DNA from: JBBROS01 sp965199595
GTDB lineage: Bacteria > Pseudomonadota > Alphaproteobacteria > Acetobacterales > Acetobacteraceae
Assembly (NCBI GenBank): GCA_965199595.1
Contig: OZ241182.1
Span: 2,666,001 to 2,730,000, forward strand
Direction of reading: 5' to 3'
DNA: 64,000 nucleotides
Shown here: piece after piece, positions 24,662-32,770 of the stretch
Position numbering within the stretch: the first letter of the stretch is position 1
Layout of the letters: the number at the start of each line of letters is the position of its first letter
Made by a program: the position numbers and the translations under genes
Notes under the pieces: model-generated
What the model saw: the letters and a program-made list of their open reading frames with translations, nothing else
The model's database searches: none
Told to the model about the DNA's origin: nothing

Positions 24662-25885
24662 TCATGCCGGGCGCATCGCCCTCACCTGGTCATCGGACGG
24701 CAGCGCCTTGGCACCATCCACATAATGCCAGTCCACCATCGCGCCCTTGCCGTCCTCCAGGCCCAGCTTGCCCACGAAGGCCCCCAGCGTCGCCTGGTGG
24801 TCCAGCGCCCGGAACCCGGCCCGGCCGAACGACGTCTCGAACTGAGCGCCCCTGAACCCCTCCGCCATCGCGTCCGCCCCGGTGCCGCCGGTTTTCAGGA
24901 TGCCGGCGACAATGCTGTTCACCAGCGCATACCCCACCACGGAGCCGCATTTCGGCGTCTCGGCGAACTTGCCGCGATAGGCGGTGGCGAAGGCCTTGTG
25001 CTCGGCCGTCACCAGGCTGTCCACAGGGTATCCCGTCACCAGCCAGCCCTCCGGCGTCTCGTCGCCCAGCGGCTCCAGGTATTCCGGCTCACCGGTCAGC
25101 ATGCTGGCCACGGACCGCTTCTCGAACAGCCCGCGCGTATTGCCCTGCCGCACGAAGTTGGTGAGGTCCGCACCGAAGGTCACGTTGAAGATCGCGTCCG
25201 GCTTTGGCTGAGCCAGCGCCCCCACCGTCGCCCCGGCATCGATCCGCCCCAGCGCCGGCCACTGCTCGCCCACGAACTCCACGTCGGGCCGCTTCGCGCT
25301 CAGCAGCTGCTTGAACCACTTGACCGCGGACTGCCCGTATTCATAGTTCGGCGCCACCGTCACCCAGCGCCTGGCCGGCAGCTTGGCGGCTTCCTCCACC
25401 AGCATGCTGGCCTGCATGTAGGTGCCGGGGCGCAGGCGGAAGGTGTACTTATTGCCCTTGTCCCAGATCAGCGCGTCGGTCAGCGGCTCGCCGGCCACAT
25501 ACAGCGTCTTGTTCTGGAGCGCGAAGTCGCTGATCGCCAGGCCGATGTTGGAGAGGAAGGCGCCCGCCAGCAGGTCCACCTTGGCGTCATTCACCAGCTC
25601 CCCCGCAATCCGCACCGCATCCTGCGGCCGCCCGGCATCGTCGCGGCTCACGATCTCCAGCTTGCGGCCCAGCACGCCGCCGGCCGCGTTCACCTGGTCC
25701 AGCGCGAGCTGCCAGCCGTTGCGGTACGGCAGTGTGAAGGCCGGCTGCGCGGTGTAGCTGTTGATCTCGCCGATGCGGATCGGGTTGCTGGTGGACTGCG
25801 CCCGCAGCAGACCCGGCATGGCAAGAGACCCGGCGGCACTCCCGAGCAAAAGGCGGCGACCCAACATAGCGCGTGCTCCCATCAT
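24662..25885 (-). CDS. livK: ABC transporter substrate-binding protein, LivK/periplasmic binding type 1
   Basis: 407 residues. The N-terminal export signal is LGRRLLLGSAAGSLAMPGLLRAQ, with twin arginines that allow Tat export. The type 1 periplasmic-binding fold follows: IRIGEINSYTAQPAFTLPYRNGW, then LALDQVNAAGGVLGRKLEIVSRDD. Binding the extracellular solute, it feeds the LivHM-GF transporter encoded downstream. The ligand is unknown. It overlaps the DUF1185 gene by four bases (ATGA), tying the transporter to the upstream enzymes. An alternative start is the ATG at 25867. Confidence 0.9.
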   Translation of the reverse strand: MMGARAMLGRRLLLGSAAGSLAMPGLLRAQSTSNPIRIGEINSYTAQPAFTLPYRNGWQLALDQVNAAGGVLGRKLEIVSRDDAGRPQDAVRIAGELVNDAKVDLLAGAFLSNIGLAISDFALQNKTLYVAGEPLTDALIWDKGNKYTFRLRPGTYMQASMLVEEAAKLPARRWVTVAPNYEYGQSAVKWFKQLLSAKRPDVEFVGEQWPALGRIDAGATVGALAQPKPDAIFNVTFGADLTNFVRQGNTRGLFEKRSVASMLTGEPEYLEPLGDETPEGWLVTGYPVDSLVTAEHKAFATAYRGKFAETPKCGSVVGYALVNSIVAGILKTGGTGADAMAEGFRGAQFETSFGRAGFRALDHQATLGAFVGKLGLEDGKGAMVDWHYVDGAKALPSDDQVRAMRPA

Positions 25886-26457
25886 CGTAATCCGTCCTTG
25901 CCCACCGCGTCCGCGGCCGCCAGCCCACCGATCCGCGGCAGCGGCCGGCCGCTATCCGTCACCACGATGGCAACCAGGATCTCGTCGCGCCGGGGCGCAT
26001 CGGCGATCCGCACCTCCATCGCGTCGAAATGGCTGCGCACATAGGCGGCATCCTTATGGCCCAGCGGCACGTCGACCGGGCAACCCATGCCGCCGCGCTT
26101 CTTGGCGGAGGGCACCAGCGCCGCACCCTGCCCCACGGCGGTGCGCAGCGGCCCGCCCATCTTGGGGTGCAGCACGGCTGCAGCATGTTCCAGCTCGCCA
26201 TCCTCGCCCACGATGGCGGCCTTGCCATAGCTCTGCACCTGCCCCGGTTCGATGCCCAGGGCGGCAACGGCGCGCTTGCCCAGCATGAAGCCAAGCCGCT
26301 CGCCCAGGTCGATCAGCACCTCCAGGTTCTCCTGGTACTGCCCGGCACAGGGGTTCCGCACCACGGCGATGGCAGCGGCCTTGCGGGTCGGCGGGTTGAT
26401 GGCCCGGCCGCCTTCCTCGTGCGTCTCTTCAACGATGGTGACGATCTTGCGGATCAT
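25882..26457 (-). CDS. Amino acid synthesis family protein (DUF1185)
   Basis: 191 residues beginning IRKIVTIVEETHEEGGRA, with the conserved blocks AAIAVVRNPCAGQYQENLE, GKAAIVGEDGELEHAAAVLHPK and ALVPSAKKRGGMGCPVDVPLGHKDAAYVRSHFD (broken here for reading) typical of the DUF1185 family. The family name 'amino acid synthesis' is historical and no reaction is established to my knowledge. Often found beside amidase, reductase and ABC transporter genes. It overlaps both neighbours by ATGA, so it is tightly co-translated with the UPF0280 gene and livK. Confidence 0.85.
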   Translation of the reverse strand: MIRKIVTIVEETHEEGGRAINPPTRKAAAIAVVRNPCAGQYQENLEVLIDLGERLGFMLGKRAVAALGIEPGQVQSYGKAAIVGEDGELEHAAAVLHPKMGGPLRTAVGQGAALVPSAKKRGGMGCPVDVPLGHKDAAYVRSHFDAMEVRIADAPRRDEILVAIVVTDSGRPLPRIGGLAAADAVGKDGLR

Positions 26458-27287
26458 GCTGCGATGGCATCCGGTTGGGGCAGGTGGGTGACGATCCGAC
26501 CGCGCAATGCAAGCACCGCGCCATCAATGAGCCCAGCCCGTTGCAACTCAACGGCGGCACGGTGGCCGGCCCCGAGCGCCGCGCCGATCTCGTCCGGGGC
26601 CAGCGGGCCGACATCCCAGGTGACGCGGCGGGGACCAAGGTCGCTGGCCGGGTCGATCTCCGCAGCGGGCCGGCGGTGGATGGCGGGATGCCCCAGCAGG
26701 TCCACCGCGTTGGCCACCACGCTCGCCGCCGCATCGGCCAGCGCCGCGGTGCGGGCCAGGATGGTGACGCTGTCGGCGATCCCGAAGGAGAAGCTGCGCC
26801 CGCCCTGCCCCTTGCAGGCCCGGCCCGAGGTGGCAATACCGCGGCCGGACCGCTCCGCCCGCAGCGCAAACGCGCCATCGAGCGCCGGGTCCGCCAATGC
26901 AGTGACCAGGCCGCAGCGGAGCGGATGGCCAGGGGTGACGTGGAAGGCGATATCCCCGCCATTGTTGACGCTGGCGCGGTCGAGCGCGGCCGCCTGCACC
27001 ATCACGGCCAGCACCGCATCCGCCACCGCGCCCGCCACCGCCGCCATGGGCGTGATGAACCCGGCGGCATGCGGCCGGCAGGCCTCGTGCATGGCCTGCG
27101 CCACCGCGCCCTCCGGCCGGGGCGCCGGCAGCGGGGTTCGCAGCAGCGGCAGTTCGCGGCACAGGGCGGGCAGGATGGCTGGAAAGTAGGCGATGGCGGC
27201 GCGGTAGGCACGATCCACCTCGCCCCACGCCTGGCACACCAGATCGATGGGCCCATGCTGCAGATGCAGCCGCCCCCCCGGAAGCAC
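26454..27287 (-). CDS. UPF0280 (ApbE-like) family protein
   Basis: 277 residues from a GTG start (VLPGGRLHLQHGPIDLVCQA). The family core is seen as ASVNNGGDIAFHV, reminiscent of the NNGGD motif of ApbE flavin transferases, then GIATSGRACKGQGGRSFSFGIADSVTILA. The GTG at 27287 is chosen because similarity starts there and an AGGGG-like site lies upstream; a TTG at 27353 would add 22 residues translated from a repeat palindrome. Function unproven; relation to ApbE suggests flavin handling for the neighbouring reductase-like protein, which is inference. Confidence 0.75.
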   Translation of the reverse strand: MLPGGRLHLQHGPIDLVCQAWGEVDRAYRAAIAYFPAILPALCRELPLLRTPLPAPRPEGAVAQAMHEACRPHAAGFITPMAAVAGAVADAVLAVMVQAAALDRASVNNGGDIAFHVTPGHPLRCGLVTALADPALDGAFALRAERSGRGIATSGRACKGQGGRSFSFGIADSVTILARTAALADAAASVVANAVDLLGHPAIHRRPAAEIDPASDLGPRRVTWDVGPLAPDEIGAALGAGHRAAVELQRAGLIDGAVLALRGRIVTHLPQPDAIAA

Positions 27288-27297
27288 CGCGAAGAAC

Positions 27298-27318
27298 CCC
27301 TCTCCCCCGGGGAGAGGG
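27298..27318. repeat. REP-like palindrome CCCTCTCCCC/GGGGAGAGGG
   Basis: Perfect 10-base arms separated by one C. This is the common proteobacterial intergenic palindrome whose translation gives PLPRPLPGGEG-like peptides. It fills the 83-base spacer between the reductase-like gene and the UPF0280 gene and may modulate read-through or mRNA stability inside the operon. Confidence 0.7.
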
Positions 27319-27370
27319 CGCGGCAGGGGGCCGGCGCACGAGGACGGCAGCAATGGAGCGGCCCCTGCCC

Positions 27371-28777
27371 TCACCCCGGCTCGCTCCCGCGCGACGCGGT
27401 GATGTGCTCCCGCTGGGCCAGCACCTGCGCCGGTGTCATCACCCGGTCCACGAAGCCGCCCAGCGCCGCATAGTCCGCCAGCGGCAGCGTGAACTCGATC
27501 GGCGCCACCAAAGCGGGCGTCGGCACGGACCCGAATGCGTTGTCCGGCAGGGTCAGCACGTCGACCATGGTGGTGACGCCGCCGCCGGGCCACAGCACCA
27601 CGGGGGCGCCGCCGGAGGTGACGCGGGTGCTGCCCTGCTGCACGCTGCGGGTCAGCAGCACCGGGTTCTCGGTGGCGCCCGCCCGCAGGCTGCCGCCCGA
27701 CCCGGCCATGAACAGCACGGTGCACAGCGCCGGCTCGCAGTTCTCGCCGATGCGCGCCACGGCCTGTTCGATGGCGGGCGGCATCGGCGCCGGCTGCGGC
27801 ACCAGGTCCGCGTCCAGCACGAACCAGCCGCTGTGCTCCCCGGTGGTGGAGACCATGAGCAGGCGCAGGCCGGGCCAGGCGGTGGCGGGGTCGATGCGTT
27901 CGATGATGTCGAGCGGCGCCTGGATGTCGGTGCCGCCCCAGCCGAGCCCAGGGTTCGCCACCTGGAAATAGCGGCCCGGGGTGGAACGGCGGCCGCGCAC
28001 CCGGATCCCGGCCGGACGCATGTCCAGGAACCGGCCGGCCTGGTGTTCCGTCAATACGCCGGTGATGTGGTCGTCAACCACGATCACCTCATCCGCGTGC
28101 GCCCGCCATTGCGGCCCGAAGATGCCGATGGTGGCGCTGCCGCAGCCCACACGCATGCGCTGCTCGGTCTGCCCATCGATGATCGGCGCCTGCCCGGCCT
28201 GCACGATGATGGTGGCGCCGCCGTCGATGGTCAGCTCCACCGCCTGCTTGTTGGCCAGCGCCAGCATGGTGGCACAGGTCGCGACACCCTCCTTCTTGCT
28301 GCCGCCGGTCAGGTGATGCACCCCGCCCAGGCTCAGCATCTGGCTGCCGTATTCCGCGGTGGTGACATGCCCGATCGCCTCGCCCCGCGCCCGCACGGCG
28401 GCGGTTTCGGCGCCCAGGTGCCGGTCGGTGTCCACCTTCACCTTCAGGCCGCAATAGCTGTACACCCCCTCGCTCACCACCGTGACCATGTCCACACCGT
28501 CGATCTGGCTGCCGACGATGAAGGGCGCCGGCTTGTAGTCGGGATAGGTGGTGCCGGCGCCGATCGCCGTTATGGTTCCGTCCGGCAGCAGCACCAGCGG
28601 GTCCATGCGGTGCAGCCGGCCCTCCACGTTGCCATAGCGGTCGCAGGCCCCGGTCTTGCCGAGGCGGATGCGGCACAGCACCGGGCAGGCGTCGCAGGTG
28701 ATGATGTCCGCAACCACCTGCCCGGCTGCAGCCAGGGCCGCGGCATCCGGTCCGTCCGTGCCGGCGTGCGTCGTCAT
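27371..28777 (-). CDS. 6-hydroxynicotinate reductase-like Fe-S protein
   Basis: 468 residues. The N-terminus carries a cysteine cluster CDACPVLC...GACDRYGN (C28, C31, C35, C45) suited to an iron-sulfur centre. The rest contains GVDMVTVVSEGVYSYCGLKVKVDTDR, GQTEQRMRVGCGSATIGIFGPQ and a C-terminal FMAGSGGSLRAGATENPVLL. It corresponds to the family annotated from Eubacterium barkeri Hnr, which reduces 6-hydroxynicotinate. The true substrate here is unknown, as no other nicotinate genes are present. The start at 28777 is four bases after the metW stop. Confidence 0.7.
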   Translation of the reverse strand: MTTHAGTDGPDAAALAAAGQVVADIITCDACPVLCRIRLGKTGACDRYGNVEGRLHRMDPLVLLPDGTITAIGAGTTYPDYKPAPFIVGSQIDGVDMVTVVSEGVYSYCGLKVKVDTDRHLGAETAAVRARGEAIGHVTTAEYGSQMLSLGGVHHLTGGSKKEGVATCATMLALANKQAVELTIDGGATIIVQAGQAPIIDGQTEQRMRVGCGSATIGIFGPQWRAHADEVIVVDDHITGVLTEHQAGRFLDMRPAGIRVRGRRSTPGRYFQVANPGLGWGGTDIQAPLDIIERIDPATAWPGLRLLMVSTTGEHSGWFVLDADLVPQPAPMPPAIEQAVARIGENCEPALCTVLFMAGSGGSLRAGATENPVLLTRSVQQGSTRVTSGGAPVVLWPGGGVTTMVDVLTLPDNAFGSVPTPALVAPIEFTLPLADYAALGGFVDRVMTPAQVLAQREHITASRGSEPG

Positions 28778-28781
28778 CGCA

Positions 28782-29435
28782 TCAGGCCCGGCGCAGCAGG
28801 AACAGCGCCTGCTCCCCGAACAGGTTGGCCAGCGCCGGGAAGCGCCGCCACGGTCCCCTTTGCCCGGCCTCGTCCACCGCCAGCCAGTCCTCCACCACAT
28901 ACCCCTCCTGCCGGCACAGATCGAAGAAGTCCTGGATGGTACAGGGATGGATGTTCGGCGTCTCGTACCACGGTGTGCTCCAGGTCGGCGTCATCGGCAT
29001 CCGCCCGGTGCGCATGAGTTGCCAGCGCAGCCGCCACTGGCCGAAGTTCGGGAAGCTCACCAGCGCCCGCGTGCCGATCCGCAGCATCTGCCGCAGCACC
29101 TCGCGCGGCCGCTCCACCGCCTGCAGCGTGCGGGACAGCACCACGTAGTCGAACAGGCCATCCGGGTAGTGCGCCAGGTCGGTGTCCGCATCGCCGTGCA
29201 TCACCGGCAGGCCGTGCGCCACGGCGTGCGTCACCTCCGCCATGTCGATCTCGATGCCGCGGGCGTCGCAGCCATGGGTGCGGAACAGGTGTTCGATCAG
29301 CAGGCCGTCGCCGCTGCCGATGTCCAGCACGCGCGTGCCGGGCCGGATCATCTGGGAGATGAGCTGCAGGTCGTTGCGCACCGGGCGGCTGGCCCGCCGG
29401 CTGTCGTTGGGTGAGGCGTCAGGCAAGCTTGGCAT
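28782..29435 (-). CDS. metW: Methionine biosynthesis protein MetW (SAM-dependent methyltransferase fold)
   Basis: 217 residues. The SAM-binding motif I is VLDIGSGDGLLIEHLF, followed by GIEIDMAEV and DYVVLSRTLQAVERPREVLRQML, and the typical MetW ending with FPNFGQWRLRWQL, TPNIHPCTIQDFF. MetW pairs with MetX in alphaproteobacteria and is needed for full homoserine acetyltransferase function; the methyl acceptor is not established. Its start overlaps the metX stop by 17 bases, so the two are coupled. Confidence 0.92.
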   Translation of the reverse strand: MPSLPDASPNDSRRASRPVRNDLQLISQMIRPGTRVLDIGSGDGLLIEHLFRTHGCDARGIEIDMAEVTHAVAHGLPVMHGDADTDLAHYPDGLFDYVVLSRTLQAVERPREVLRQMLRIGTRALVSFPNFGQWRLRWQLMRTGRMPMTPTWSTPWYETPNIHPCTIQDFFDLCRQEGYVVEDWLAVDEAGQRGPWRRFPALANLFGEQALFLLRRA

Positions 29436-30651
29436 GCTCGGCGCACCCCCGCAGGAAGCCGCTGAGGGTGCGGTGCATGTCGGGCTCGTCCAGCAGGAAG
29501 GCGTCGTGCCCCTTGTCGCTGGCGATCTCCACGAAGCTCGCATTCGCACCCGCCCGGTTCAGCGCCCGCGCGATGGCCCGGCTCTGCGCCGTGGGGAACA
29601 GCCAGTCACTGTCGAAGCTGATGACGCAGAACCGCGTCGGGCTGCCGCGGAACGCCGCCGCCAGGTCGCCATCATGGTCCGCCGCCAGGTCGAACAGGTC
29701 CATGGCGCGGGTGATGGTGAGGTAGGAATTGGCGTCGAACCGCGTGACGAAGGTGCTGCCCTGGTGGCGCAGGTAGCTCTCCACCTCGAACATGTCGCCG
29801 AACAGCGTCACGTTGCGCGGGTCCACCGGGCCATCCGCCTGGCGCACCCGGCGGCCGAACTTGCGGGTCAGCGCCTGCTCGCTGAGGTAGGTGATGTGCG
29901 CCGCCATGCGCGCCACGGCCAGGCCGCGGTTCGGGATCAGGCCGTCCCGCCAGTAGAATCCGTCTTGCCAGTTGGGGTCCGCATAGATCGCCTGCCGCCC
30001 CACCTCGTGGAACGCGATGTTCTGCGCCGAATGGAACGAGGCGGTGGCGATGGGCACCGCGGCGAACACGCAATCCGGATAGGTCGCGGCCCATTCCAGC
30101 ACCTGCATCCCGCCCATGGAGCCGCCCACCGCAGCGAACAGGCGGGTGATGCCGAGATGGTCCACCAGGCGCTTCTGCGCATGCACCATGTCGCGGATGG
30201 TGATGGTGGGGAACTCGGTGCCCCAGGGTTGGGCAGCACCGGGTTCACCCTCGGGTTCCCGCAGGTCCCGCGGCCCGGTGCTGCCCATGCAGCCGCCCAG
30301 CACGTTGGCGCAGATGACGAAGAACCGGGCGGTGTCGATCGGCAGCCCCGGCCCGATGACCCGGCTCCACCAGCCGGGCTTGCCGGTCTGCGGATAGGGC
30401 CTGGAGGCATACTGGTCTCCGGTCAGCGCATGGCACACCAGGATCGCGTTGCTGCGCTCCGCGTTCAGCGTGCCGTCCGTGGTGTAGGCGACGGTGATCC
30501 CGGGCAGCACCGCGCCGCATTCCAGCGCGAAGGGCGCGGCGAAGGTGATGCTCCCGCCGCTCGCATCGGTCGAGAGCCCGGGTGCCGTCACCGGCCCCGT
30601 GGGGAGCCCTGGCGGCGGCGGAAACGGCTCGGAGGCGGGGGCATGGTCCAT
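29419..30651 (-). CDS. metX: Homoserine O-acetyltransferase
   Basis: 410 residues of the alpha/beta-hydrolase acetyltransferase family. The nucleophile elbow is AVGGSMGGMQVLEW. Also present are the acyl-CoA/homoserine-binding segments LVCHALTGDQYA, NVLGGCMGSTGP, YLRHQGSTFVTRFDANSYL, and the acid/His blocks ISFDSDWLFP and SDKGHDAFLLD. It acetylates homoserine as the first committed step to methionine. The start at 30651 (MDHAPASEP) is preferred over an upstream frame extension. Divergent from the chorismate mutase operon. No SAM riboswitch is apparent upstream. Confidence 0.93.
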   Translation of the reverse strand: MDHAPASEPFPPPPGLPTGPVTAPGLSTDASGGSITFAAPFALECGAVLPGITVAYTTDGTLNAERSNAILVCHALTGDQYASRPYPQTGKPGWWSRVIGPGLPIDTARFFVICANVLGGCMGSTGPRDLREPEGEPGAAQPWGTEFPTITIRDMVHAQKRLVDHLGITRLFAAVGGSMGGMQVLEWAATYPDCVFAAVPIATASFHSAQNIAFHEVGRQAIYADPNWQDGFYWRDGLIPNRGLAVARMAAHITYLSEQALTRKFGRRVRQADGPVDPRNVTLFGDMFEVESYLRHQGSTFVTRFDANSYLTITRAMDLFDLAADHDGDLAAAFRGSPTRFCVISFDSDWLFPTAQSRAIARALNRAGANASFVEIASDKGHDAFLLDEPDMHRTLSGFLRGCAEHAKLA

Positions 30652-30776
30652 GTCGCGGCGGAGGCTACAGCATCTCCGCCCCCGGGAGTAGATGCAGGGT
30701 CGATGGTGAGGGGACTTCTGCGCCGGGGTCGCATCGGCTATGGACGGCGGTCCCGGCCAAGCGAGTCCTGGTTTCC

Positions 30777-31661
30777 ATGTCACCTGCACGTTCCTCACCC
30801 GCCCAAGCGCCTCCCGGCTTCGCAGCCGACCTCGCCACGCTGCGGGCCGAGCTGGACCAGCTGGACGACACGCTGCACGACACGCTGATGCGCCGGGCCC
30901 AGGTGGTGGAGCAGGTGGGCGCGCTGGGCGCCAAGGGCCGGGTTCCGGTGCGGCCGGGGCGCGAGGCCGCCATCCTGCGCCGGCTGCTCGAGCGCCACGC
31001 CGGCCAGTTCCCGGCCAGCAGCCTGGTGCGGCTGTGGCGGGAGCTGATCTGCGGCATGACCACCCTGCAGCACCCGCTGCGCATCGCCGTGTGCGACGCC
31101 GCCGGCACGCTCGACACCCTGGCCGCGGCGCGCGAGCATTTCGGCGCGCTGGTGGCGCTGCGGGCCTATCCCTCCCCGGCCCAGGCCATCGGCGAGATCA
31201 GCGCCGGGTCCGCCACCGCCGCCGTGCTGCCGCTGCCGCAGGAGGGCGAGGCGCCGCGCCAGGCCTGGTGGACCGCCCTGCTGCATCGCGACGACCCGCG
31301 CATCCACGTGGTGGCCCGCCTGCCCTTCTGGGCGGCCCGGCCCGAAGGCGCGCCCCAGGTGCAGGCCTTCGTCCTCACCACCGCGGCCCCGGACCCCAGC
31401 GGGCGCGACCGCTCGCTGCTGGGGCTGGAGCTGGCGCTGGAGACCAGCCGGGCCCGGCTGGGCACGGACCTGGTGGCCGCGGGGTTCGCGGCCGGCCCGG
31501 TGATCCTGCGGCGGGATGCCGGGGCGGCCTCGGCCTATGCCCTGGTGGATGTCGATGGCTTCGTCACGGACGAGGATGCGCGCCTGCGCAGCCTCGCCTC
31601 GGTGCTGCGGCCCCCGGTGGTTCTGGGCGCCTATGCGGTGCCGTTGGAGATGAAGCCATGA
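30777..31661 (+). CDS. Chorismate mutase (AroQ) with degenerate prephenate-dehydratase-like C-domain
   Basis: 294 residues. The AroQ mutase domain spans about 17-98, with active-site basic residues in LRAELDQLDD, LMRRAQVV, GAKGRVPVRPGR. The remainder (100-290) has the size and order of a prephenate dehydratase plus ACT region, but the catalytic NxTRF motif reads VQAFVL. The usual GPxGTFS opening reads CDAAGTLD. It should convert chorismate to prephenate but not dehydrate it. The stop overlaps the hisC start (ATGA). Feeds the prephenate dehydrogenase two genes downstream. Confidence 0.8.
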   Translation: MSPARSSPAQAPPGFAADLATLRAELDQLDDTLHDTLMRRAQVVEQVGALGAKGRVPVRPGREAAILRRLLERHAGQFPASSLVRLWRELICGMTTLQHPLRIAVCDAAGTLDTLAAAREHFGALVALRAYPSPAQAIGEISAGSATAAVLPLPQEGEAPRQAWWTALLHRDDPRIHVVARLPFWAARPEGAPQVQAFVLTTAAPDPSGRDRSLLGLELALETSRARLGTDLVAAGFAAGPVILRRDAGAASAYALVDVDGFVTDEDARLRSLASVLRPPVVLGAYAVPLEMKP

Positions 31662-32770
31662 GCACGACCACCAAAGGCACAGGCCCGGTTCCGCGCCCCG
31701 ACGTGCTGCGCATCGAGCCCTATGTGGGCGGCGAGAGCAAGGCGCCGGGCCAGAACCGCACCATCAAGCTCAGCTCCAACGAAGGCGCCTTCGGCACCCC
31801 GCCCGGCGCCATCGCCGCGGCCACCGCGCTGTCGGAGGAGCTGTTCCGCTACCCCGATGGCGGCGCGCTCGCCCTGCGCCGGGCCATCGGCACCAGGTTC
31901 GGGCTCGACCCGGCCCGCATCGTCTGCGGCTCCGGCTCCGATGACCTGATCTATCAGCTCTGCCTCGCCTATGGCGGACCCGGCACCGAGCTGATCATGA
32001 GCCGCCACGGCTTCAGCATCTACGAGGTGGCGGGCACCTATGCCGGCTGCCGCATCGTCAAGGCCGCGGAACGCAACCTCACCGCCGATGTGGACGCCAT
32101 GCTCGCCGCCGTCTCCCCGGCCACGCGCCTGCTGTTCCTCGCCAACCCGAACAACCCCACCGGCAGCCTGCTGCCCGCCGCGGAAGTGGAGCGCCTGCGC
32201 GCCGGCCTGCCGCCCCATGTGCTGCTGGTGCTGGACGCCGCCTACGCCGAATACGTCGAGCGCCCGGATTACGACCCCGGCATCAGGCTGGTGGACGCCG
32301 GCGACAACACGGTGATGACCCGCACCTTCAGCAAGATCTTCGGCCTCGGCGGCGCCCGCGTCGGCTGGGCCTATGGGCCGCCGAACGTGGTGGACGTGCT
32401 GAACCGCGTGCGCGCCCCGTTCAACGTGGGGCTGCAGGCCCAGGCGGCGGCGATCGCGGCGCTGGCGGAGCCGGGCTGGGTGGAGCAGGGCCGCGCCCAC
32501 AACACGCAGTGGCGCGCCTGGCTGGCCGCGGCGCTGGAGGCGGCCGGCATCAAGGCCTGGCCCAGCGAGGGCAACTTCCTGCTCGCCGACTTCGGCACCG
32601 CGGACAAGGCGGATGCAGCGGACCTGGCGCTGAAGGCCCGCGGCGTGGTGGTCCGCAAGATGGGCGGCTACGGCCTGCCCGCCTGCCTGCGCATCACCAT
32701 CGGCACCGAGGAGGAGGTGCGCCTGGTGGCCGGCGTGCTGACCCTGCCGCATACCCCTCCAAATGCCTGA
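31658..32770 (+). CDS. hisC: Histidinol-phosphate/aromatic aminotransferase
   Basis: 370 residues, class II PLP aminotransferase. Visible motifs: LSSNEGAFGTPP, GSGSDDLIYQLCLA, FLANPNNPTGSLLP, DAAYAEYVERPDY, and the PLP lysine in TRTFSKIFGLGGARVGWAYG. In this position, between chorismate mutase and prephenate dehydrogenase, HisC-type enzymes often serve both histidine synthesis and phenylalanine/tyrosine transamination. The ATG at 31658 overlaps the preceding stop; the 3' end overlaps the next start by 8 bases. Confidence 0.92.
   Translation: MSTTTKGTGPVPRPDVLRIEPYVGGESKAPGQNRTIKLSSNEGAFGTPPGAIAAATALSEELFRYPDGGALALRRAIGTRFGLDPARIVCGSGSDDLIYQLCLAYGGPGTELIMSRHGFSIYEVAGTYAGCRIVKAAERNLTADVDAMLAAVSPATRLLFLANPNNPTGSLLPAAEVERLRAGLPPHVLLVLDAAYAEYVERPDYDPGIRLVDAGDNTVMTRTFSKIFGLGGARVGWAYGPPNVVDVLNRVRAPFNVGLQAQAAAIAALAEPGWVEQGRAHNTQWRAWLAAALEAAGIKAWPSEGNFLLADFGTADKADAADLALKARGVVVRKMGGYGLPACLRITIGTEEEVRLVAGVLTLPHTPPNA

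Noticed and set aside
27371..28777. A true nicotinate degradation operon
   Set aside because: Only the reductase-like gene resembles that pathway; no nicotinate dehydrogenase, enamidase or later genes are nearby.
30652..30776. Possible SAM-II riboswitch upstream of metX
   Set aside because: SAM-II elements are common before metX in alphaproteobacteria, but neither strand shows the conserved pseudoknot core or an A-rich GCTAAA-like segment.
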